From the NCBI GenBank assembly GCA_013339765.2, contig CM023457.1, positions 74,811,287 through 74,875,286 of the forward strand: a DNA stretch of 64,000 bases, in the 5' to 3' direction. The notes under the pieces are model-generated. The model did no database searches. It worked only from the letters and a program-made list of their open reading frames with translations, and was not told where the DNA came from. A program made the translations under genes and the position numbers. This DNA comes from Haemaphysalis longicornis (lineage: Eukaryota > Arthropoda > Arachnida > Ixodida > Ixodidae). Of this stretch, positions 55,443 to 64,000 are shown piece by piece (the stretch's first letter is position 1; every line of letters begins with the position of its first letter).

Positions 55443-56363
55443 CAGTGGAACCTCATTATAACGAAGTACTGTCGTGGCAGCAAATTAGTTTGTTATATCC
55501 AATATTCGTTATAACCGTAGAGGTAAAAATCAGCTCTAATAAATTTGCAATCTGACTCGCGCAACTATCCTAGATTGTTCTATACTCGGTGACAACTTAA
55601 CAAGGGCACCAGAAGTTGCCGCTGTGCCTTATCACCGTAGCCGGATGTTTCTCCGCGCGGCGGAAGTAGGCCGTTACTGGGAATATTTTGAACATGGCGT
55701 GAACTGTTCCTGTGATTTTTTGTAGTTAATATGCTTATAAACGACTCCAGTGACGACAAACAAACTGCGTGAGACAAGGCAGACGATATCACGCATTCAT
55801 AGCAAACCCCTTTCAAAACGCGCGCGCGCTGACATCACGGGTCCGGCGCTTTGGCGGACTGATACACTACATGAAGTGGTGCCGTTCTTAAGTTGTAACC
55901 GAGTATAGGCTTCAAACACAGTATAAACGAGGTAGTCCTTATCGGTCTCCTTGTTGTATTTCGAACTAAACAGACTGGAACGTGAAATTACAACAGAACA
56001 AAGTTCGTTCGACAAAACAGGCCCGCCTTCTTATTTACTCGAAGGAGGATGTCACCTTCGCCTGGTGGCTTTTCACAGCCTGAGCGGAGTGAGTTTTTCA
56101 GTGTCCACGCAATATTGGGCCTTAAGCTACTAAAAAACGGTTGTTTTGTCTTACTTTTTTTAAATTGTGCTTTTAGTATGCTAGGTGTCGAGTTTTGAGC
56201 CTCGCGGGAACCAAATGCTTCTTCGTTATAGCCGATATCACACGGCTCTCAAGAATTCAGTTTCGTTGTTAAAAGAATAGGTGTCATTGAAATAAAGCGT
56301 GACCACACAAACTTCATATTTAGTTCGCTATATCAGATAATTCGCTATAACAAGGTTCGACTG
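55443..56363. mobile_element. Pogo/Tigger-like TA element, different terminal family, 921 bp
   Basis: CAGTGGAACCTCATTATAAC at the left and CAGTCGAACCTTGTTATAGC in reverse complement at the right, TA at 55441-55442 and 56364-56365. CAGT.GAACCTC.TTATAACGAA is the classic Tigger/pogo end. Interior open frames are short and show no DDE transposase. Confidence 0.9.
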
Positions 56364-56860
56364 TATTGAAGGTGGGAATCCGGATTATGATAGCCACGGG
56401 GAAGTAGCGTGGCACGCGATGTGGCGCAGTGAAGTAAGGGAAGGCATAATCCCGCTGGTCATTTCCAACATTCCAATGGAATAGCGATGTTTTTATATAG
56501 TGCTAGTTGTACCTGCCCTGGCATACTGCGCTGCTGCCTGGGTTAGTCCAGGGAACTTCAAACAAACCTCAACAGCATTCAACAATGTAGAACAGACTCC
56601 CTTCCTTGCTGCAGTGTGCCAATGGGTAAAAAACTGTTCTGCGTGCAATTTTCTGCACAAGCCTGCTCCACCGTACCACCTAATTCAAAGGGTGCGGGCC
56701 CCAACAGCACGACAAATAAAGCGTGCTATGTGCCCTGGTCACAAGGAATTTCCCTAGAGTTCGTGCCTGAACCAGCAACTAGGCAGTCTTCAGCTGCCCC
56801 TTACACACACAATACGTAGATTTGTCAACGCGTAAATGTGGGCTAGTTGGTTCAAACTGT
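56364..56860. other. No recognised feature
   Basis: One plus-strand frame of 85 codons starting near 56500, LAYCAAAWVSPGNFKQ, resembles LINE/RT 'tubular' text only loosely and is not assigned. Confidence 0.3.
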
Positions 56861-57850
56861 GAAACATGGCTACGTAGTGCGGTAAAGACGGGACAAAAGT
56901 AGAGACCACACAGGACTAGCGCTAGACATCAACTGAAATTTTTACTGCACATATCAAAAGATGTACAGGAAGGGTGCATGCGTGAACATGCTCAAAGCAC
57001 AAAGAAAAATGACAAGGTCAAGTGGTGCATTTTGTTATGCACGTGGCAAGTTAGCATCCAGATAATCTATTTCTTTTTTTGACAAAATAATAGATGCCTC
57101 GCTTACACACTTTTCACCGGCTTTCATGATGCACCACGCTTCAAACAATTCACGGCTGGCTTGTTCCTAAAAACTGCAATATTATCGTCTTCTCGTAAGT
57201 GGAACACAGTGTTGAACGCACCGGCAGCGGCGGCAATGGTCAGCTAGATGGCCCCCCGCAGCAAGCGCTTGGACAGCTGTACGGTGCTCCCGGAGCCTGT
57301 CATTAATGCACCTACCAGTCTGTCCAATATAGCATTTTCCACAAGATAGACGCACTTCGTATACAACACCTTGTTTGCAGCCAACAAACTGCGTGGCATG
57401 CCTCTTAGCACAGCGGTTGCCCTTTTTCTCGCCATTCACAGCAGAGTACATTCGTGATAGTTTTTCTGGGGCGGAGAACACAACGTCGGCACCACATTTC
57501 TTCGCCACCTTTTTAAGGCGGTGGGAGAAATTGTGCACGTAGGGGACGACCGCAGGCCTCCTTTCTTTGCGAGGTTCATCTCGTCCTTGACGTCGTGCTC
57601 CTGACGACGTCACGCAAAAGGCTTTCAACCACTGATGCTATTACTTCCCGAGGGAAGCTGGCATCTTTCAAACGTGCAACTTGGTGCTGGACACTATCGG
57701 TGACTTGCTGCTGACAAGACTTTTTGAGGGCACCGCGAAGACGGCTAACGTGTGTGATGTGTGTAGTAAAAATTTCAGTTGATGTCTAGCACTAGTCCTG
57801 TGTGGTCTCTACTTTCATCCCGTCTTTACAGCGCTACGTAACCATGTTTC
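56861..57850 (-). mobile_element. Penelope-like element remnant between inverted repeats
   Basis: The arms GAAACATGGCTACGTAGTGC (56861) and GAAACATGGTTACGTAGCGC (reverse complement from 57850) start inverted repeats of about 93 bp that continue through GAGACCACACAGGACTAGCG and GACATCAACTGAAATTTTTA. Between them the minus strand encodes a GIY-YIG endonuclease module typical of Penelope-like retroelements. RT is absent. Inverted flanking repeats are a known outcome of Penelope insertion; whether this is one truncated element with an inverted end or two fragments is open. Confidence 0.82.
57182..57628 (-). pseudogene. Penelope-like C-terminal region with GIY-YIG endonuclease
   Basis: 148 codons on the minus strand. 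VPYVHNFSHRLKKVAKKCG and ADVVFSAPEKLSRMYSAVNG are the linker segment between RT and endonuclease in Penelope-like elements. CAKRHATQFVGCKQGVVYEV has the CCHH-like Cys spacing, and VVYEVRLSCGKCYIGQTGR followed by INDRLREHR is the GIY-YIG core: Tyr in VYEV, GKCYIGQT as the second strand, and Arg of RLREH. A later H/C-rich tail LADHCRRCRC follows. It is open without stops but lacks RT, so it is a 5'-truncated copy. Confidence 0.86.
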
Positions 57851-58329
57851 ATAGATTCGTTCATCTCAAGTGCCCTGTGCACTCAAATTTTCCCATTCTA
57901 CAATGACGACCTAACAACCATCAAGTTTCATATATTAGTATTAAATTATTAGTACGAGACTATGTTTAGTCTATTAGTATTAAACCGCTAGTATGGAAAT
58001 ATAGTTCTGGACCAATACCAAGTTTTGTTCAACTGCGAAGTTTCTGACAAAGCTGCATAGCTTTCCTTTGTAGCCATACGGCTGCATTTCAGGTGTGTTT
58101 CAAATTTCTCGTCACATGAAACTCAATGATGACGAGGGCTGCCCAACGAACTTGTGCTGCAGATTCAGCCTTGCCTCGTGAAGAGTCTCCTGCGAACAGC
58201 TGTGGACATTAGGGCCCAGGCTACAGTTTACCTAGCCACAGTGTGGCTCCACTCACCTGGCCTTTTGGCACACTTCGCATCGCCCTTTGCGGCTTTTGTA
58301 AACGCGGGTGTTCTCGAAATATATGCTAA
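57851..58329. other. No recognised feature
   Basis: A TATTAGTATTAAA duplication at about 57932-57946 and 57965-57985. No gene seen. Confidence 0.45.
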
Positions 58330-59110
58330 CAGAGAGAGTAGTAAAGACCTTTATTCGGCCGAAGCTACAGGCCGAGCATGTCGACCACCTGGACGATTAG
58401 TCTGCGCTGTTCTTCTTCTTCAGAGCGAAGCCAGTCGGTCCAAATGGTGATGAAAAGGGATGGGGAGGGATACGAGTGTGATAGCTGAGCAACAGGGCAG
58501 TAGAATAGGCAATGAGGTAAATCAGCGTAGGCAGTGGGGCAGTTGGGACAAGAGGGGTCAGATCTAGGTGGGAGGGAGTGATCAGGGCATTCATTTGGAT
58601 GTGCCGGAAAAGTCGAGCCTCCGTTACGGTGAGTGATGGGTGAGGAGGTGGGTAGAGGTGTTTGTCTAGACGAGCTGAAGGTAGACCTCCTTGATGGTAC
58701 GGTGCAGGGAGAGCCTTCCACCGTCCTCCAAGGGCCCGGGCCAGGGGATCAACGGTGCCCGGTGAAGGGTTTCGCGGGCGAGTTGATGCACAACTCATTG
58801 CCGTCGATCCCAGAATGTCCAAGGGACCCAACATGAGGAAAAATGATGGATGACTGTAGAATGGAGACCGCTCGTTCGACCTCGTGTTGAAGGATAGAAG
58901 GTAGTGAGCTATTTTGTATGTGTATAATAGCGGCGTGAGAGTCAGAAAAGACTGTGTATTCGGGGACGGGGGGAAGAGAAGCAAAGGACTGAAGGGCATG
59001 GGCAATGGCGAGAACCTCAGAGACATTGCTTCCGGAAGGTGGAGGTACGGGGCCGGTAGTGTGGGTTTCTGCTTCAGCAAGGTGAGGGTGGTACAGAACG
59101 TAACTGCATG
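58330..59110 (-). pseudogene. LINE 3' end with RNase H remnant
   Basis: On the minus strand the frame giving GSCSYVLYHPHLAEAETHT shows, further on, SNVSEVLAIAHALQSFASLP, YTVFSDSHAAIIHIQNSSLP and VGSLGHSGIDGNELCINSPA. These are the E, D (FSDS) and GH..I.GNE motifs of a LINE RNase H domain, with the first Asp strand mostly lost. Another frame (58397-59158) is open for 253 codons and is a shadow. The 3' tail with AATAAAGGTCTTTACTAC at about 58333-58352 marks the end of the element. Confidence 0.72.
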
Positions 59111-59747
59111 AGCCTCGAGCGAGAATGCTTTATTTTTTCTATATATATAGAAACGCAACGATAGGGTGCGTGGCTGTCGGCCCGCAAGTCACTATTGTGA
59201 TGGGGGTAGGGGGAGGGAGGAAAAGATGGTAAAGGGAAAGGAGGAGAGCCAAAGGAGGCGATGGCTGTACACGGTCGTTCAGTTTTCGGGCGAACGTTCC
59301 AGTGTTGTTGCACAGGCCCCTTTGGACCACGAAAGAGGCCAGTGCCCTCAGGGCCATGTCTGCAGAGTGTCGCGGCAGCCTTGGGCGCAGTAGCGGCTCC
59401 AACGTTCCAGAGTTGCCGCCCAAACGGCGGTAGCTCGCCTGTAGAGCACTCCGTTCTTTCCTTGTAGACGGCACAGTGCAGCAGCAGGTGCTCGGCATCT
59501 GCCAACACGTTACAACTTGTGGCAGTTGCCGCTCTTGCCTGCTGCCACTAGGCCGGGCCGCTGTGTCAGGGCGCTGCCAGTTCTGAGCCGCGCGGACGGC
59601 GGCGGCTTGCCTGGATATGCCGTCCGGACTCGGGCCCGGAAGGGCCCTATCTCCAAAACGGGCAGGGGGGGGGGGAAGGGGGGGGGTGCACAGCCCGAAC
59701 AACGAAGAGAGGACGGCAACTACAACGCACGAGCCTCGAGGCGCCAC
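59111..59747 (-). pseudogene. Second LINE 3' end, C-terminal Cys/His region
   Basis: Minus strand gives VLADAEHLLLHCAVYKE (59460-59510), then in the next frame RSALQASYRRLGG and ADMALRALASFVVQRGL. 'C....DTEHLLL.C..Y...R' is the terminal zinc-like region of Jockey/I-type LINEs. Its poly-A-like end (AAAAAATAAAGCATTCTCGC) abuts the preceding LINE fragment near 59111-59135. Upstream part is truncated at about 59740. Confidence 0.6.
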
Positions 59748-59751
59748 AAAC

Positions 59752-60088
59752 TTTTATTTGTGTAAACCACTCACTGACGGGCTGGCTAATTTGTGCAGTA
59801 GAGCTGCACTGGGCATTTGTGTGCCGTAGCAATCACACCAGACGAAGCGTCGCCTGCTAGCTGTTCAAGCAGACGACAAGGTGAGAATTCAATATTCATA
59901 ATACCGATACCTTTTTAACATTGCTTACACGTAATATCAGTATTATAATACTGAATTCTCATGTCTCTGCTTGAACAGCTAGCAGCGACGCTTCGTCTCG
60001 TGTAGTTGGCTACGGCACACAAATGCCCAGGGCAGCTCTACTGCACGAATTTAGCCAGCCCGTCAGTGGTTTACACAAATAAGAGTTA
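59752..60088. repeat. Large inverted repeat, arms about 150 bp, short spacer
   Basis: TTTATTTGTGTAAACCACT on the left and its inverse at the right bound the structure; both arms contain GACGGGCTGGCTAA, CAGTAGAGCTGC.CTGGGCAT, TTGTGTGCCGTAGC, GACGAAGCGTCGC and AGCTAGCTGTTCAAGCAGA-like, and meet near GAGAATTCA.TATT. Arms differ by small indels (for example CACTCACTGACG against CACTGACG). About 90% arm identity by eye. Confidence 0.88.
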
Positions 60089-61436
60089 TAAAAATTTCTG
60101 GCTCTTTTCAAGCGTGAAAATAAAAACGACTTCTACAACACGTAAGAGTTTTACGGCAAGAACGCTATGATGGCTAGAACTGGTGCTTAGAGCCGCTAGC
60201 CGTATCGGGATGGTGCCAACATGGCTGCGCCCTGCACCGTAATTTGTGGTGTTAACAGCTTCGGGTAAGCGTTGAGCTTGTTTGGGCAACGTGCCCTCTG
60301 TTGTACTTGTTTTTCTAACAACCGTTTCGGTAATACATGCAAAACCAGTCGAATGGTAAAGGACAAATTTGAACGTCCACCCGCTTAGCGTACGAAAGCG
60401 CTTGCTTAGGAAGCCTGTGGAGTGGTGTTTTGATTTTCGTTCCTAAGGGTAGTTTAGAGCCAGCGTGTTTAATTCTGAACTATATATCTTGCTTTATTGC
60501 GCAAAGAAAGGTGCCTAGGTGTTTCCCACCGCTAAAATGTGGCTTACAGAAACGCCGAAGTTAGAACTTTTATTAACTTTAGTGCAGATTGTTGCTTGCA
60601 GCCTGACTGCTCTGACGAGGCTGCAAGTGGTCGTACCTTGCTGGATTTGGTCTCTTTTTGTAGGAAAGAGCCTAGCAAACACGACAATGTGCGTTTGGAA
60701 AGCTTCTGTTTGGGGCTAAGAAACACCTTGCAGGCTGACCAGCTCCTATGTCCCCAAATCTCATTATTCATTTGAAATTCCTCTCATGCTGTCGTTATAA
60801 TTTCTTCAATTTGATGCTAATGTTCAATTTTCGTTCGTCTCGTTGGCCAAAACATTTTTGTCTTCAGCAGAAGATGTTTAGGTTACGGCCTTTCGACGCG
60901 TGCATTTTACACCTACGCGCACGTCTTCCTTCCTTTTTAAAACGGAGTGTTTGTGGTTGCGTATTGGGCCGGGAATGAACACAACTTTACATTTATTGGG
61001 GCGCGTATACCTGCGCTTGGACAACAACCTTTCAAGAGATGGTGAAATATCGCGCGGCATTTATGTTTACTGGACCACGGGAATGTAGAGTTTTATCTTA
61101 TGTATACAACTTGGTATTTTTAATGAGTGGGAGAGTAGTTGCTGTGTTTGCAAACTTCAGTTTTGTAAACAAAAAATATGCGCCAGTCCACCCTGTGAAG
61201 GTGGGTCGAAAGCAAAGCTGTAAACAGCACCCACAGTGATTACCCATGCGACGTCACTTGAATTCACACACGTAGCTCTACAAAGAGTGATACAAGTGAA
61301 ATGCACTTTACCACACCCATTATTACTTCAAAGAGATATTCTTTGCTAAGGTTAAATGAATGCATGATTCATGAACGGTGGTTGGTTGAGTTGTATTGGT
61401 AAAGCCCATGAGTGGAACCTCTTTTTTTTTATAAAA
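60089..61436. other. No recognised gene
   Basis: A plus-strand frame at about 60539-60775 (78 codons, Cys-rich; DCCLQPDCSDEAASGRTLLD) and a minus frame overlapping it have no known domain. It may hold exon or pseudogene sequence, but I cannot support an assignment. Confidence 0.35.
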
Positions 61437-61440
61437 TTAA

Positions 61441-61564
61441 AGGAACCTCAAACCCTGTGTTAGACGATGTCACTTCTCCGCCATCTCTGTCACCGCTGAC
61501 GGAGGCGACGAAATCAGCGGAACAGATGGAGAAGTGCGATGGCATGGGTTGGTGTGAACTTCCT
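61441..61564. mobile_element. 124-bp TTAA hairpin MITE
   Basis: TTAA at 61437-61440 and 61565-61568. Left end AGGAACCTCAAACCCTGTGT and right end in reverse complement AGGAAGTTCACACCAACCC. Further inward CACTTCTCCGCCATCTCTGT and its near-inverse ACAGATGGAGAAGTG, then CCGCTGA/TCAGCGG. The whole unit folds back on itself. Confidence 0.78.
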
Positions 61565-61741
61565 TTAATTCATACCAACTCCTAGCGCATGCCCAAGGCG
61601 CGAACATGGCCACTACACGTGCCGCGGGCGAAGCGCACAGCGTGAGAGATTGCAGGGCGCTATCACGTGGCATTCAGTGAGAACGCAGAGGGTAAACCCG
61701 CAGATGTGTTCGTGAGTGCACCGTCTGTCTCTCCCCCGTCT

Positions 61742-61832
61742 CCGCGTTGGCTCGTAGCTCAATCAATAAGACAAAGGGCTCTCACTGCATTTCTCTATTC
61801 GTTCCAGATTCGATTCCTGGCGGGGATAGTAA
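61742..61832 (+). other. tRNA-like module
   Basis: GGCTCGTAGCTCAATCAATA is an A-box match and CCAGATTCGATTCCTGGCGG a strong B box with paired CCAG/CTGG arm. About 40 bases separate them, and there is no clean acceptor stem. Likely tRNA-derived SINE head or pseudogene. Confidence 0.48.
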
Positions 61833-64000
61833 CTTCTTCTATTTGTTTGCAAGAGTTTTCTGTTGAAACCAATGGTCGGGACAGAACCCTTGGGGGGTAA
61901 AAGTAAAAAGCTTCGGTTTAAAAGGACAAAGGACCTCTGGAGTGCCTACAGTTGTAGTATTCCACTCAAGCTGTCGTCTGGTATCGCAAAGTTTATGCCA
62001 TCTTTTTTGTTTTGTTGCTTTTGTGTTGTAGTGTCAGTGTTTGCTTTTGCTGTGGTGCACTTGTTTCGTTCGTTTACGTGCATTCTTGTTGTTTTAACTG
62101 CATTCGTTACCAATACTAGCACCACTGCATCTCTAGGAAGTCATGCTGTGGAGTAGGTCCTATTCGCCCCAAGATCAAACTTGGTTGGTCTCTGGCTGGC
62201 GGAGGGACAAGCCGCGCCTAGTGGGGATGCCGCTCTGGCGTCGGCTGCTCGTCCGTGCACTGCACACGATAAAAAAACAAAACAAAAAATGATTATGTGC
62301 ATTTGCCTGGAAATAAGCAATGGACACAGTTTCCTCTGGTTGCGGTATTCATCTAGGAATGCAATAAATAATCAGCGGCCGTTGTGGGATAACGAGCTAG
62401 TTTAGTTCTGCAAAAGTCACCGCGGTCACCTCTAGAGCGTGAAACACGTTAAAAACAGCTTTCGACAATTTGCGCTCTTCTTACCGACAACTGCAGTTCG
62501 TCTGCCGTTTTGGGAATGTCGAAGGGTGCTTTGTTGAAGGTAGCATGGTGTTTCTTTAAAGGACAAAAGTTAACTACATGAAACACGCAAGAGACGACAA
62601 GACCTGTGCATTTGCCACACCATTGTAAAATTGTGCTGTGGCCTTTTAGGTAGAAGTAACTAACAAAATCAGTTATTGTGCACACGACCCAGGTCCTGTC
62701 GCCCATACATTAACAAGGACATATTTTACGCGCGCAAAGAGCCTATGTCAGGAAATTCTACCCGTACATTTTAAAAAATAAATACTTTTTTGGACAGGCG
62801 TTGCTAATACTGCGCGACATTCTTGTTAATTTGGATGTATAATTTAAACTATATTTTTGTAGTCGTGCTAGAGTATTTTTTCAGGCGAATCTCTCAGTAA
62901 ATTTAACAAGTTGTGAATTTGCATCTGTCTTGTGTTTCTTGTCTCATTTTTATGTATCCCATGTTCAAATCGCGACACTAATCACCTTGCCCAAAAACGT
63001 GTTTTGCTCAGCATAACCGAATTCCTATTATAGTCAGGTCCACGGCTTAAGAATATTTAGGTGTTGGCACTGAGCACGGCGGCGCGGCCAGATTTTGTTC
63101 GCCCGTTCCATGCTGTTCTCTGGAACGCCGTCAGAGTGCACCCCGCCACAAGGGCCTGTCTGCTCGCCGAGCTACGGTGGCCATAATGCAGGTGCTGTGG
63201 GATCGTTTGGTGGAGCGGCGTGTGCGTGAAGTTTTTAATTGCAAATAGGCAGAGACAGACTGAAGATGCTGTCAACACCAAATAATTTTGGGATACTTTC
63301 ATTTTTACTCAGTGAAATTGCAGCAGTGCACGGAACAGCAGCGAGAACGTGGCCGTGCGGCCCTTCCGAGCTCGTTGGCGAAACGCTTTTATTCCAAATA
63401 ATTTTTTTCGCCCATCTGCACGACTCTTGAGAGCGTAGTTACTTTACCGCCTTTTAAAATAAAAGGTTGTGCTAAACGCATACGCTCGCCCATTTGGGCC
63501 GAAGAGCCTACGCATAGCATAAATGTTGCTTGAGCAGTGTAAATCGCCGAAGCTGAGAGATGGTAATGCCTGCCGTGTAGAGGATATGGTAAAATTCGTC
63601 CAACTGTGCTTCTCTAATGTGTCCAAAGACGTCAGTGATGTTTCCGTATTTCGCCTATATCAGAAATGCTACCTCCGTAGCGAGGAACACAACCTGCGCT
63701 GTTTTGCTGTGTAGCGGGAACTCCTTCGCCGCTGTAATCGCGAGGGCCCGGTCTGGAAACGAAACAAAGGCTACATATGCGACAGTTTAATGGCTAAGAC
63801 AGCGCAGAGCTACCTACTCGGCGCCAAAATGGTCAGTGAAAATTTCCTAGGCATTTCTCTATCAAGCTCCTCTTTAACGCCGCGATACTGACGGTGCTGA
63901 GCGGTTGTCTGTCTTACGGAAACACAGGCATGCACGCGCAGATATAAAATACCGACGCGACTCTCAACTGAGATTGACAGATGTCAGTTGAGAATAATTG
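61833..64000. other. No recognised gene to the window end
   Basis: Short frames on both strands without recognised domains. A CTCAACTGA.ATTGACAGATGTCAGTTGAG inverted pair lies at about 63963-63991. The region 63060-63230 is GC-rich and open for 60-80 codons on both strands. Confidence 0.4.

Noticed and set aside
58397..59158. 253-codon open frame on the minus strand
   Set aside because: RNase H motifs lie in a neighbouring frame, so this is a shadow frame of a decayed LINE, despite its length.

Overview
This is a 64-kb piece of a large, repeat-rich animal nuclear genome, most likely from a hard tick. The evidence is several copies of a tRNA-headed SINE resembling the tick SINE Ruka, a Penelope-like element, RTE-type LINE remnants, many TIR elements, and almost no host coding sequence. 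There are no bacterial operons, rRNA genes or CRISPR arrays. The tick assignment is inferred from repeat content and was not tested by database search. Repeat boundaries, similarities and mismatch counts were read by eye.

Layout. 0-5 kb: an RTE-like LINE cut into three pieces by TTAA-flanked elements, then a MITE whose ends resemble pogo-type termini. 5-14 kb: mostly unrecognised DNA with copies of dispersed families A and C, one TTAA element and a 60-bp hairpin. 14-18 kb: two LINE remnants and a 2.1-kb hAT-like element with a perfect 8-bp target duplication. 18-21.4 kb: a second family C copy split by a MITE, a 508-bp TTAA element and a second family A copy. 21.4-25.7 kb: a pogo-like TA element holding a TTAA element, which itself holds another pogo-like element. 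25.7-36 kb: two direct copies of a roughly 1.7-kb unit; the second is split by a 6.5-kb Ty3/gypsy-type retrotransposon (198-bp LTRs, GTGCT target duplication) that carries two later insertions. 36-47 kb: SINEs, a third family A copy, further TIR elements and fold-backs. 47-51 kb: abutting TTAA elements and two pogo-like copies. 51.7-52.1 kb: the one convincing host coding exon, the last coding exon of a C2H2 zinc-finger gene. 52.4-64 kb: more TTAA and pogo-like elements, a Penelope-like GIY-YIG remnant between inverted repeats, two LINE 3' ends, a 335-bp inverted repeat and a hairpin MITE.

The dominant theme is a set of TTAA-flanked elements with several different terminal sequences. One copy carries a decayed THAP domain. 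TTAA targets together with THAP transposases are hallmarks of the Kolobok superfamily, so I infer these are mostly non-autonomous Kolobok-like elements. Three of them, from at least two terminal families, hold tRNA-like modules with A- and B-box-like motifs. Their nesting gives a readable insertion history. Nothing in the window looks like a complete, intact autonomous element.
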